This document shows positions 23,470-34,199 of a stretch of DNA of 64,000 bases, piece after piece; the stretch's first letter is position 1; each line of letters begins with the position of its first letter. Origin of the DNA: Haemaphysalis longicornis (lineage: Eukaryota; Arthropoda; Arachnida; Ixodida; Ixodidae). The notes beneath the pieces are model-generated. The model searched no databases. It was not told the DNA's origin and saw only the letters and a list, made by a program, of their open reading frames with translations. Both the position numbers and the translations under genes were made by a program. Location of the stretch: positions 324,178,941-324,242,940 of the forward strand of contig CM023448.1 in the NCBI GenBank assembly GCA_013339765.2, in the 5' to 3' direction.

Positions 23470-25220
23470 TGAATAGAGTCCTGTTTAAGGGCGCTGAGTA
23501 AAAACTTGACTGTACACGCCAGGGATAAGGCTACAATGTTGTAGCGACGCCAATGTCCTCGTCAAATAATGCAGACAGGGCTTTGCGCTGGGAGGATGGT
23601 GAGTGGAATGGTCCAAGCATCAAGCTTAGTGCTAATGGTCCAGGTTGGAGACATTCAATTTTTTGCTGTAAACGGCCCCTTGATTCAGCATAAGCAGAGC
23701 ACTCTAGTAATTTATGTTCGACGGATTCAGGTGAGCCACAGTTGTCACAGTATAGGTTGGAAGTCTGGCCTATACGATAAAGGAACGAATTTACAAACGC
23801 TGCATTAAGGCGCAGTCGATGATGGTCTCCAGTCGGCGATGTAGTCGTTCCGGCAGCCTCATTCTCATGTACGGGTCTATTGATTGATTGATTGATTGTA
23901 GGGTTTAACGCGCCGACGCAGCGCAGGCGATGAGGCGCGCCGTAGTGGAGGGCTCCGGATTAATTTTGACCACCTGGGGATCTATAACGTGCGCCGAAAT
24001 CTCGTACACACAGGCGTTTTTGCTTTTCGCCTCCATCAGAAAAGCGGCCGCCTCGGCCGAGAATCGATCCCGCGACCTCGTGCTCAGCAGCGCACTGAGC
24101 CACCGCGGCGGGTCATGTACGGGTCTATGCAATGTAGAAAGGCCTGATGAAACGCCGGAAGGGACCATAAGCGGTTTCTTTCAGCCAAAACTACTGCCTT
24201 AGTCATGGCTGAGGCATCATTTCTCGTGAAAAAAAATCCTCCTTGGCGTTCTCAATTCTAGGCCCCTGCGGGCAGCCTCATCCGCTTTCTGGTTTCCCAA
24301 AATGCCACAGTGGCCTGAGAGCCACGGTAGTGTCACACGATGTCCAGAGACATATGCGAGATGGTGGAGATACTTTACTTCTCGCTGGGCATGTTCATGA
24401 AGGCTGAAGCAGCTAGCGCGTTGCAGGGTCTGAAGAGCTGCCTTCGAATCGCAAAAAAATGGTCCACTGTGTCGACGGCTGGCGAAGAATGTATCGGATG
24501 GCTTCTTTTATCCCATGAAGCTCAGCCGACGTGGACGAAGTCAGTCGCTCAAGCCGGTATCATAGAGCTTTCCCAGCTGATGGAATAAAAATTCCTGATG
24601 AACTGCACTCAGATGTTGCCGACCCATCTGTAAAAATGTGAGTCGTTGCACTGTAGAATTTGTTAATGTATGAAAGTGTCATCGGAAGCAGGCTGATTTG
24701 AGGCATTTGCTTTTTTGAATCAATTCCAGGTATAAATGTTTTTATCCGAAGGGGCGACAGAGTCCAGGGCGAAAATCCCAGGGGCATTGTCTGCGGTGCT
24801 TGAGTTGGAATTGGAGCTTAATAGTCCTGATTGCTCACCCAAAGCTGGAATTACTTCGATCTGTGATATGAGCCACCGAATGCGTGCCTCAAATAGATTC
24901 GTAGTGTTTCTTGAAGTCGTAAGACGTCCAAGGGTCAGGCAATGCCGGCTTCAGCAATTGTCCCAGAACACGACAATCCTTTAGGAAGGCCGAGGCACTT
25001 TCTGAGGCAGCTATTCCTCGCCGCTTCAAGCTGTCTTTTGCTTGTAAGGGACAGCTGCTGCAGGACAGGGAGGCTGTAGCGCAACACGCCGTCAACATAC
25101 GCCTTGAAGAGAAGCACCATGGAACGCTTGGGAAACTGCGAATAGCGCAGCCGATTAAACAAGCTGAGGAATATGCAACCACCCTCATCCGACAAAACTG
25201 GAACCAGCTTTGCGATCAAT
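23470..25220 (-). mobile_element. RNase H-bearing LINE, family C, 5' truncated
   Basis: Minus-strand LINE 3' part. The RT thumb contains KAYVDGVLRYSLPVLQQLS and RKCLGLPKGLSCSGTIAEAG (about 25000-25110). A well-kept RNase H shows all four acidic positions: HIFTDGS (24635), SAELHGIKEAIRYIL (24520), FCDSKAALQTL (24450) and GNQKADEAA (24290). Only one in-frame TGA (about 24570) interrupts the domain. The C-terminal zinc knuckle is LYCDNCGSPESVEHKLLEC (about 23740). A SINE at 23881-24112 interrupts the tail region. The 5' cut at 25220 lies next to the TTAAAGGGCT element. Confidence 0.85.
23881..24112 (-). mobile_element. tRNA-derived SINE (Ruka-like), full length, minus
   Basis: The head (right side) reads CCCGCCGCGGTGGCTCAGTG on the minus strand, with tRNA A and B boxes (TCGCGGGATCGATTC). 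The body is shared with the copies at 41.1 and 41.6 kb (GCTCCGGATTAATTTTGACC on the plus strand). The tail is (ATCA)n. A perfect 16-bp TSD, TCATGTACGGGTCTAT, lies at 23865-23880 and 24113-24128. Ruka is a SINE I know from Rhipicephalus; identity is by recollection of its tRNA head. Confidence 0.92.
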
Positions 25221-25230
25221 TACAAGGTAC

Positions 25231-27141
25231 TTAAAGGGCTGGTGAAGAGCTTTTCAAAAAAATTTTGTTGGGGGCGTTACATTATGGTTTTCTCGGCGCT
25301 GAATTCGAAAAACATGTTTATTTTATGTGTAAATACACCCAAACCATCTTTTTTCGTCAAAACAGACGACCCCTGCCCGCGGGCGCGGTGAGAGCCCTGG
25401 CTGCCTTTCGCGATTGGCTGGCGGCAGATGACGTCATATTCGGAAGTGCCGGCGTTGCGGTGACCGCTCGGCCCTAAGATCTCATCAATCTCATTCTGTT
25501 CCCGTTCAGATACGGGCCAGAAGGTCCTCTGGTGAATGGAGGGCTCACACAATCCTTCCTTAGAATGGAGAGCCTGAGGGAAGTATAAACGCAACAGGTA
25601 CGCTCGCGGCGAGCTTTAGAAAGGGCTTCTCCCCCGACGACTCATGGCCGACTTGTTTCTCGGGTGCAGGGAAGTTGCACAGATATTGGTTCGCCGCTTT
25701 CACTACCAGCGCTAGTCACAATTCCTAACACAATTTTTCAACCCACCATCATCCCCATCCTGGAATGTGGAACTTTGTTTTTACATTTCGACAGGCGGCA
25801 ACAAGCTCTGTGCAGCGGCCTGCGAAGCGCACGGGCAGCGCGGCCGCCGCCGGTCGCCGCGTCGCGCAGAGGTGCTGGTGCCGGGTCGCTGCCCGGCCGG
25901 TCAGCGGAACGTGGCATTGCTGCACATACGCATGTTTTAGAATAGGGGAGCCGAACGTTGGTCGCCCCCCAAAAGGTAGAGGAACCCAAGCGCAGCTCAC
26001 GCTGGTCCCCGACGAGCTTTAGAACGCCTTCCCCAACAGCTCCAGCCGGCTCAGGTTGCACGGAGTCGCCGCTGATGTTGGGAACTTTAGGCTTAGCACC
26101 AAGGGAGATAGTTGGTCGCTGCTATCTCTACAATTGCGAATTGACTATCCTTAACACAGTTTTTCACCACACTATCATCCCCTTTCTCGCATGTGGATAG
26201 TCATTCTAGCGATCGGTGCTGTGGTCGTTCTTGCGCGCAGGTAACGCCATCCATCGGCCTCTCGCCGCATCTCGTGCTCGGGTAGGTTCGTTTGGTGCCG
26301 TCGACGAACCTCCGCGACCGGTCGGCGCTCCGCATCGCGATACAAATTCGATCACCTCTTTCGAAATCACCTTGGATGACAATCCCTAGCACAATTTTTC
26401 ACCACACTATTATCCTCTCTTGCACGTTTACCTTGCTTTTCGCGACGGCCTTGATTCTGGACGGCAGCGAAGAGCGCGCGGTCGCTGTCGCGAAATGCGC
26501 GGTGCGAGCCGTTTCGTGCGCCGTTCGGGCATGCACGACCGGCGAGTGTGCGGAGCGCTTCCGCACGCAGAAAACGCTTCATGCTTTCAGCTTGCTTGCA
26601 TTTCTCCTTAAAATCCAGCTATTCAGCTAAGCTGTCGTCACAGCCAACAACGTTGATCGGGAAAACGAGCAAGACGACACGGCCGGCCCCGCGACTACTC
26701 GTGAAGGCAATGTAGTAACCACGGGCGCTCGGGTAGGAAATCTCTGGTATAGGAGTCGCTTTAGGGAATCACACAGTAGCACTACGGTTAAAAATCGACG
26801 CGGAAGCAACTCTAGAGAATGATGATAAATAAATTGCACATTACACGCCTGCTTAATTGCGAACTTCGCCCAGAAAACTGGGACACAGCGAAGCTGCGGC
26901 GCGCGGCGCTGGCCGTCTTCCGAATATGACGCTACTTCCGGTCGCTGCCTCTCGGTTTCTCGCTCTTCCGGCGATGCGGCAGGGAGCAGTGGGCGGGGCG
27001 TAGGGTCAACTTTAACGACGAATACCGCTGTCCCCAAGCTAAAAATGACGAAAAAAACTTTACAGGCATAAACTGACCAATGTAATAATTGTAAAAAGCA
27101 GAGTTTTGCCCGGTTTTAAAAGTGCTTCAGTAGCCCTTTAA
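25231..27141. mobile_element. TTAAAGGGCT-ended DNA element, about 1.9 kb, non-autonomous
   Basis: The left end TTAAAGGGCTGGTGAAGAGC and the right end GTGCTTCAGTAGCCCTTTAA are inverted repeats with 2-4 differences in the first ~20 bp. TTAA lies at both outer edges. The interior is GC-rich, non-coding, and contains the repeat shared with 16330-17200. No transposase frame found. Confidence 0.75.
25640..26690 (+). repeat. Internal repeat blocks of the TTAAAGGGCT element
   Basis: Contains three diverged copies of a motif built around ACAnTTTTTCACCACACTAT (near 25730, 26155 and 26390), spaced 230-430 bp apart. Each is followed by a CTCTTGCAYGT-type block. Also present are TTTTAGAATAGGGGAGCC and a GTTGATCGGGAAAACGAG block near the right end. 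All recur in order at 16330-17200. Confidence 0.65.
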
Positions 27142-27181
27142 GTAATCGCCGCACCTGGCTCATTCTCCGGTCGCTACTCGG

Positions 27182-29510
27182 GTGCACGGAAAGCAACTAC
27201 AGGACAACACCTCCAGCGGCTCATCCACAGCTATCCCGGGACAGATGAAGAACTCTTCCACGACATCGCTGCCCACCATACTGGCGCTTCTCTTAACGCT
27301 CCTTATTTCGACCACGCGCCTACCCGATTACGCCAACCCAGACCTAGACGCCCCTTTCACAACGACAGAAATTATCGGTACTATCCGCAAACTGACCCGC
27401 AATACAGCACCAGGCCGCGATCGCATCAACAATAAAACACTCAGAAACCTTCACTACAAAACCATTGACAGCCTCCTACAATACGTCAATGAAAGCTGGG
27501 AGCGAGGACAATTACTGGCGCATGCGGAAACATGCAGACATCACCATGGTTCCCAAGCCAGACAAACCCTTTAACTTCCGCAACTTGCACCCCATTTCTC
27601 TTACCTCTTACGTAGGCAAACTCTACGAACACATGGTACACGACAGATCATCGCCGTACTTAGAAGACAACGAGTACCTCCCGCACACCATGTTTGGCTT
27701 TCGCCCCGGACTTTCAACACAGGACATCCTTCTTCAAATTAAAGAAGACCTATTGGATAATCTCAGCAGCCAACACAAGAGCGCCATTCTCACACTTGAC
27801 GTCAAAAGCGCGTTTGACAATGTCACCCATCAAGCTATACTCGAAGGCCTGAAATCCACCCACTGCGAATAGAAAGACTACCGTTATGTGCGCGACTTCC
27901 TCACCGACCGCACGGCCACGATTGGCGTGGGACAGCTCCGCACGGCAACCCTAAAAACACCACCAAAAGGCACCCCCCAAGGTTCTGTCATTTCGTCACT
28001 GCTTTTTAACTTGGCAATGCGAGGACTACCGCCACTCTTGAACAAAATACCAGGAATCAGCCATGCGCTGTACGCAGACATCACTATCTGGACGCGTACA
28101 GGCTCAGTAGGAGAACAACAAGACGTACTCCAAACAGCAATAAGCATCACGGAAGAATACCTCCGGGCTCACGGGGCTTTCCTGTGCCCCTGACAAATCG
28201 GAACTATTACTGCTCAAGAACGCAGCAGAGGTCGCCCACCCGCCCGTCATACCCGACCTTGAGCTCTCAGTCAATGGTAACCCCATACCCCTGGGTAATA
28301 CCCTACGGATTCTCGACTTAACCTTTTAGAGGGATGGAGAAGGCCTTGCAGCCACCCAAAAAGTTCAAGAAACAGTACTTGAAGTCACCCATCTCATTCG
28401 CCGCGTAAGCAATATACGCCATGGTCTCACGACACAATACGCTTGACCGAAGCCCTAATCATCAGTAGAATTACTTACGGCACTACATACCTCAGCCTCA
28501 AGAATATCAAGCGCGACAAACTGAATATCCTTATCCGGAAGGCCTATAAGCTTGCACTTGGTCTACCTCCGACAACTTCTACTGACAAGCTAATGAAACT
28601 TGGTCTGCAGAACACCTGGGAGGAACTCGCTGAAGCTCACAAAACCAGCCATCTCGAAAGTCTCAAACTCACCAAAACGGGTCGTCATACGCGATGTCGC
28701 CTTGGCTAGGATGCTCAGGAGACATCATATAGTAAACAGCGCATCCCCCTGGTTCTACGCCAACTTATCACCGTTTCTCCCATCCCCAGAAATATGCATC
28801 CCGTATTCAATGCGTACCGAAGGCAAGCCAGGGTCATGACCCTCAGAAAATCCTATGGAGACAACAAACCAGCGGTCCGCTACAAAGATGCTGCCCCGTA
28901 CCCTCGAAAGTCTGCGCATGCCATCAGCGTTGTCAACAAACACGGCACAGAACTCACGTCGGCTACAATTCCAATCCCAGACACAGAGTCTGCAGAGGAA
29001 ATCGCCATCGCCCTCGCTGCTACCACGGTCTCAGACTACCTCACTGTCATCACAGACTCCAAAACAGCCTGCTGAAATTACCAACTAGGCCGTGTTTCTG
29101 GTCAAGCCGTCCGCATCCTGAACACTCTACAAAGCCCCTTCGAACTCCACATAGCCTGGACCCCAGGCCACGCATCCCTCGAGGGGAATGAAGCGGCCCA
29201 CGCCGCTGCCCGCGAGCATACCTTCCGGGCCTTCCCCTCGCTGGCAGACCGATCGATGACCTCCAGCGATGACATTCCAAGAAGATACACGGATGTCCTC
29301 GCGCATTACCGACTGCAGCGCCGCATTTACCCCCCACCACACCCCAACATGACCAGAGAGGACGCCATTACCCTCAGACAGCTGCAAACTAACACCTACA
29401 CCCACCTACCTGACTTGTCAACACTGCCCCACACCCAACACTCTCTACCACATGGTCTTGGAGTGCCGACAATCATCCCACAACGGAACTCATACAGTTG
29501 AACAAATGTT
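27182..29510 (+). mobile_element. RNase H-bearing LINE, family A, copy 3 (5' truncated)
   Basis: Plus strand. RT starts at RNTAPGRDRINNKTLRNL (about 27400), then NFRNLHPISLTSYVGKLYEH, FGFRPGLSTQDILLQIKEDL, LDVKSAFDNVTHQAILEGL and GTPQGSVISSLLFNLAM. The catalytic box reads YADITIW: one Asp codon of YADD is lost. RNase H follows: VRYKDAAPYPRKSAHAISVV (about 28885), ESAEEIAIALAA, VITDSKTAC and GNEAAHAAAREH (about 29190). The zinc-knuckle region is degraded. The tail is TTTATTCCTCCTCC near 29508. At least four frameshifts are present. Confidence 0.85.
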
Positions 29511-29960
29511 TATTCCTCCTCCTTCCTCTCCCTATCTCTCTCTGTGACCGACTGCGAGAGAGCCAAAATACCGACGACGGACACTGGGCGACGCTGTCAC
29601 GGTGGTGAACACTGGGCGACGCGCAAACGATGAGAAAATGTATCGCCCCTGCAATAAGCCATTGGCAGCTATCGCTGCAAAGTCTCCTCTGTGTGCTCAC
29701 TGTAAGAAACATTTCCCCCGCTACAATGCAAAGTCGTGGAGATTCGGGTAAAATGTCTTCCTGCTGCGCATGCACGGTTTTGATTTCTGCTTGCCCCCTC
29801 CAAAATTCAGAAGTATACGTTCCCGTACCGAAGTATTTAGAAGAATGCGCATGAAAACATCCCGCTGGGATACGCCTTCCATTTATTGGTCAAAAAGTAC
29901 GGTTAGCACGCCCCACCTCTTTTACTCCAGGAAAAAGAAAAGCTGAGGGTACTAAAAGAG
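29511..29960. other. Unassigned sequence
   Basis: Starts with pyrimidine-rich sequence continuing the LINE tail. Nothing else recognised. Confidence 0.4.
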
Positions 29961-29966
29961 AAAAAA
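29961..29966 (-). terminator. Pol III terminator of the tRNA-Arg gene
   Basis: Six T residues on the minus strand three bases beyond the tRNA 3' end, with a second T run just downstream. Confidence 0.8.
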
Positions 29967-29968
29967 GT

Positions 29969-30041
29969 CGAGCCTGCCAGGATTCGAACCTGGAATCTTC
30001 TGATCCGTAGTCAGACGCGTTATCCGTTGCGCCACAGGCCC
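29969..30041 (-). tRNA. tRNA-Arg (anticodon ACG)
   Basis: A 73-nt cloverleaf on the minus strand. The acceptor stem GGGCCTG pairs with CAGGCTC with one G-U pair. The A box is TGGCGCAACGG. The anticodon stem TCTGA/TCAGA encloses the loop CTACGGA (anticodon ACG). The T arm is CCAGGTTCGAATCCTGG with a perfect B box, GGTTCGAATCC, and the discriminator is G. There is no intron. The sequence matches the usual animal tRNA-Arg-ACG pattern, and a T-run terminator follows directly, so it is probably functional. Confidence 0.95.
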
Positions 30042-30255
30042 GGCTCGGCACCTTTTATACAAAATTAATTATTGTAAAATTGTTTTAGCAGCAGGCTGAT
30101 TTCCTTCCCATCTGAGCTATTGACCTCAGTGCCATTTCCAATAGTTCATAAACAAGTTGCTGTATATATAGGCCATAAGCTCTGCCCGTAAGGGTATAGT
30201 TTCAGTGGCTTACTGAATAATAAAATAATGATGATGGTGATGATGACGATGAATA

Positions 30256-31098
30256 CAGTCAAACCCGGCTATAACGAACCCGGATAGAGCGAATTATGCT
30301 ATATATCGAACAAAAATATTTCAGTTACGGAAATACATGGGAAACATATTCCTTATAACGAAGTTCACATCCGATATATCGAACTCCGCGCGCCTAGAAT
30401 GGCCACCGAAATGCATGGTCTCGGAGTGGCGATTGAGATGTGGATTGGCCGCGACCACGGAGCAAGAGCCGCGACTGGGACATTGCGCCTTGCACGGAGC
30501 GACGTGACGGCCGACACTTTCCGTAACTATTTCCGACGCGTGGGACTTACGACGGAACCCGCCCAGTCAGCGAGTCCGGACCAAGACAGCAGCATCGGTG
30601 AACTGTGGGAAGAGCTCGCCAACGTTGCCGATCATGTCGGGAGAGAAAACCGTCCGATGATTACAGTGAAGCGCTTTCGGCAGTCGATGTGCTCCGCCAA
30701 TGCTTCTTCGATTTTGGAGAACGCAGACTCGTACCGCTGCAAACAATGTTTCGTGTAGAGAATGCTATGCTAGTTGTAGCCGCCAAAACGAAAGTGAAAA
30801 CAAAAATCACCGCTTCTTTTTTTTTTTTTTTTGCAAAATAGGCAGTTAAGGCGGAAAGAAGCTTTATTAATTGCAATAAATGGATTATTTTGGGTATGGT
30901 TAAAGGCTACTTTACTGTGTTCGTTTCTGCATGTGGGGATGGTGGAGTTGAGGAGGGTAGGGGGGGGGGGGGCGGCTACCGCGCAATGCGAACTCGTAAC
31001 AATAAGCTCGTTATAGGCGGGTTCGGCTATATCGAACTATTGGATATATCGAACAAATCGCGGTGCATATTGCAGTTCGCTATAAACGGGTTTGACTG
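30256..31098 (+). mobile_element. pogo/Tigger-like DNA transposon, internally deleted
   Basis: Terminal inverted repeats CAGTCAAACCCGGCTATAAC and its inverse GTTCGCTATAAACGGGTTTGACTG, flanked by TA on both sides, as expected for the Tc1/mariner-pogo group. Further inverse motifs (ATATATCGAAC) lie inside both ends. The 843-bp body keeps only a short coding remnant, so it is non-autonomous. Confidence 0.88.
30399..30758 (+). pseudogene. Remnant C-terminus of a pogo/Tigger-type transposase
   Basis: A 119-codon frame inside the element at 30256-31098. The segment DVTADTFRNYFRRVGL fits the 'T-I-x-N-C-F-x-x-A-G-F' stretch downstream of the DDE core in Tigger-like transposases, followed by an acidic, Trp-containing segment (SSIGELWEELANVADHV). 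No catalytic residues remain. This is inferred from the element's ends plus this motif; the first ~30 residues are not recognisable. Confidence 0.55.
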
Positions 31099-31103
31099 TA
31101 GTG

Positions 31104-31208
31104 GTTTCTTCTTTGTTTCAAGGCACATAGGTTTCTTTGTTTCAAGGTGGTTGTGCCCATTCAAAGGTGGTTGTGCGCAACCGCCACCTTGAAAGAAAGA
31201 AGAAACAT
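31104..31208. repeat. Inverted repeat / hairpin next to the pogo-like element
   Basis: GTTTCTTCTTTGTTTCAAGG at 31104 pairs with the inverse at 31189-31208. A second, partly repeated copy (TTTCTTTGTTTCAAGGTGG) pairs with GCCACCTTGAAAGAAAG. GGTGGTTGTGC is also directly repeated. The arm-plus-direct-repeat layout resembles the fold-back insertions at 10.5 and 62.9 kb, but no TSD is visible. Confidence 0.6.
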
Positions 31209-32010
31209 CTATTCATCATCACCATCATCTTCTTCTTCTTCGTCGTCGTCATTCAGTATTCGCGCCTTCTTTCTCCCCCCTCTTCTTCCCCGGGCTGTTT
31301 TAATTTTCATCGCTCCTTAGCACCTTTAGCGACCTTGGGTATTTTTCTCCCCTCACCCCCCTCCCCACAATCCGTCCTAAATTTCATTTGCTTACTCCTC
31401 CCGCGATCTGATCTTTCGTCCCTCCTTTTTCCACTACCACTCCATTCGCCTCTTCGTCACCTCTGTGGCCCCAAAATTCAGTGCCCCCTCACTTCATATC
31501 AGGGAGCCTCCCTTAGCGGCGAGCCTTAATGTTCCCGTGCCGTCTGTGTATCTCTACAGTCCACCACAATATGCCACATACTCTCCCGGTCCCTTCTTCA
31601 GCATAAACAGGTCTCATCCCCTTGCCTGTAGCTACCCTTGTCAGTCCTCGCTCTTCAGCACCCCGCCCAGTCTTCAAAAAGCAGTGCACTGCCCCGCGCG
31701 TTGCCACAGAAACCGTCCTTCCTGATTTCCCCCTATTCTGTACTGCAGGTAAGAAGAGTTTCTTTTTTTAGTTTCGATTCTTTTTGACCAATCCGTCGTA
31801 TCTACTAACTTCAACAGATTTTAACAATTGTGCATGCTCCGTTTCCCCTCCATACTCCTCATACCGTTTGTTGAGCTGTCTGGTCCCCCGTTTCCGCCAC
31901 GTGTCCAAAGAAGAGAAAACAAAAGTTTGTTTTATTCGAAAGATTAGGTGTTTCATAGTACCCCAAGCGCTTTCCCGGAAGCAAATGATGCTTTATTCAC
32001 TGAGAAATAA
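31209..32010 (-). mobile_element. LINE 3' fragment (family E), copy 1
   Basis: On the minus strand a frame reads KGSYRQGDETCLC, RRDRESMWHIVVDCRDTQT (about 31550-31640), the Cys-Cys-His-Cys knuckle that closes RNase H LINE proteins. It is homologous to the fragment at 37799-38400. Its 3' side is a mixed (GAA)n/(GAT)n tract at 31213-31250. The Cys-x2-Cys part is broken by a stop. The sequence at 31770-32010 is unassigned. Confidence 0.6.
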
Positions 32011-32634
32011 GACAATTTAAGCCAAAATTTTAAATCTCCCGCTAAATTGCACATTTCGTGACGTGAACAATGGCGTCATACGAGCCGGTCCACGAAACAG
32101 ATACTTAGTATGTCGACTCCATTAGCACCCGCACGCGGGAATCAAACAGGAACCGGAACTCGTGCCGAAACCGAGACGGCGGCCATTTCAAAAATACTAG
32201 TAAAACCTAGTGCACCCGCAGCCCTAGGCATAGAATCGCCTCATCCGGACAACAAAACTCTCGCCGAGGAGCTCGGACTTGCTGATACAACCTGAGACCA
32301 CTTGAACGCTCAATGCTTCTAAGTGCACGAGCGGCAGGAGTTGTGATCTACACGCGTATGGACCGGAAAGCGACCATTCCGCGATACCCACAACAGACGA
32401 ACGCCCAGCCGTCGGCACCGCTGCCTCGTCAGCCCCGTCGCGACGGACGAATACGGGCGAATACGTATGTGCCGTATTTTTCTTACGGTTAATAATGGTT
32501 CAATATCAGTAGTAGTATCGCTTACGCCAGTTGGCCGGTGTCGTGTATGGAAAGCCGTTCGCGCGAGCTCTCTGCTCCGACCAGAAAGATACGAGCGTCA
32601 ATGCGCGGTATGTACGGTATTTTTTTTTCCCAGG
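32011..32634. other. Unassigned sequence
   Basis: No recognised frame or repeat. Confidence 0.4.
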
Positions 32635-32937
32635 TCAGGGCGCTTTGACGGCGATTTGACGAAGTCGGCGACGAGCGGCGGCATGTCCCAGGAGTGAGCT
32701 AACGTAAGGGTCCGTGCCGTAATCACTTCGTCGGAAATGAAGCGAGCACACTCATACTTCCTTTAGCTCCCTTTCTCCTCCATTTGCAAAGTTCACAAAA
32801 CGTAGCCACTTGCTTCGCCGAGGTTCGTCGTTGGGCAGCACATGAAAGGAGATCTCTTCACCGGCGGGTATGTCGCACTCCCTCGACGATTTGCCCGTAC
32901 TGCATGGGCGTTTCAGGACGCAGCAACGAAATTTCAT
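32635..32937 (-). pseudogene. Broken THAP-type zinc-finger exon
   Basis: ATG at 32937-32935 opens MKFRCCVLKRPCSTGKS, a short loop, then ISFHVLPNDEPRRSKWLRF, which matches the THAP pattern 'FH-x-FP-x-D-x3-R-x2-W'. After KEV comes an in-frame TGA (32754-32752), and the same frame continues VCSLHFRRSDYGTDPYVS, the Cys-x2-His that completes the C2CH zinc site, then RRRLRQIAVKAP and a stop at 32637-32635. The spacing of the first Cys pair (C-x5-C) is slightly unusual. THAP domains bind DNA in host regulators and in P and, as I recall, some Kolobok transposases. A TTAAAGG-type end lies 0.7 kb upstream of the ATG (33594-33622), which favours a transposon origin. Confidence 0.7.
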
Positions 32938-33593
32938 TGTAAAGTACTCGAACAAACTGAAGTTTTCAGTGGTTGTAAACTGGAAATGAGCTTGTAACGA
33001 CAGCAGCAAGCCAACACCATTCCGTACTTCTGCGACGACTGGCACTATCTCGTCGCTGCTTGCTGTTCCTTACTCCCCTCGTTTCTGTATTAACCTTTGC
33101 TGGTTGGCGATATGACGGCCAACCTCCTGTCAAGGGATTAAGATACCAAGCAAGGTCGCGGCTGTGAATGCTGGAGCGGTTCGTTGGCCCCGAAGAGCCT
33201 CGAACCAGAAAATTCGTCTGCGCGACGGCGAGATGTCGAGCTCGGCCGGCGGTAGTTTCGTACGCATTGGCGTACACGTTTGCGTGTTTGTTCGGAACTT
33301 CAACCGTTTACTCGACCGTTCTTCGTGTCATAAAAGGAATGTGCAGTACGTTTAACGGGCATATAGCTCATTATGCAAACTGGTAAGCCCTGCCTAACTT
33401 GCGTTTGCTTTTGCCGGCCTCCTCCAATCGCAGAGCATTCTAGTGTGACATCATAGGTTCTGTTGCGGGAAATGAGCTGGTGGGTCGCATGGTCATTCCT
33501 TTATTTCCTAATTATGTAGCTTATTTGAGCGAAGTTTGCTTTAAAAGTGGTGTCAGTATGGTTCTAACGAGGCAATCTTTCGAGTGAACCAAA

Positions 33594-33622
33594 CGTGTGT
33601 TTTCTCTTCATGGCTCCTTTAA
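33594..33622. mobile_element. Right terminus of a TTAAAGGnGCCATGAAG element
   Basis: TTTTCTCTTCATGGCTCCTTTAA is the inverse of TTAAAGGAGCCATGAAGAGA, so this is the right end of the family at 2093 and 5152. No matching left end is visible between here and 29.5 kb, so the element is truncated or very long. The THAP exon reads away from this end. Confidence 0.65.
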
Positions 33623-34199
33623 ACACTCTTGCTGCCCATTTCTCGTCCTCTGTGTCTCGAATTCTCGCCTCATATTTTACCCGGTAAGCGCTATACCCTG
33701 CCTCAAAAGATGACGAGCCCATGTCTCCCTGCACCGCTTCGTTCGTAGTTTAGCGACCCACCAGCAACTTTCCCGCACTCAACTTGTGAAGCGATAAGTC
33801 AAAGTTCTGCGATGGACTTACGCAGACCAAATCAACCAAAAATTCAGTTTTTCGGCTTGTTGAAGCTGTAACTATATGTTTTCAATACAAATAACGTTAT
33901 TTTGTGGTGACAGGGCTATTAACAAATGGCTACAGTGCAATAATGTAGGGAAAATAGAAAGTGTAAGATTCCTTAGTGCATCTTTAAGAATGAGTGGGTA
34001 TCTATTTCCTCTCCCGTACTAACAACAGGCTCAGCCCGATGCGGATGCCTTCCTCCGACTTCAGAAGCATGACACACGACGTTTCTCGCACTCCCCTCGC
34101 ACACCGGGCCAACCGTGGTTTGCGTTCTAACCATCTCGGGGGTCCGGTTTGCACGCATTAGCAGCCACATTGGCTGCATGTTGCTCCTTCTGCCGTCCA
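33623..34199. other. Unassigned sequence
   Basis: No feature recognised. Confidence 0.4.

Noticed and set aside
30399..30758. 119-codon frame as a host gene
   Set aside because: Entirely inside a TA-flanked transposon with matching ends and shows a transposase-like C-terminal motif.
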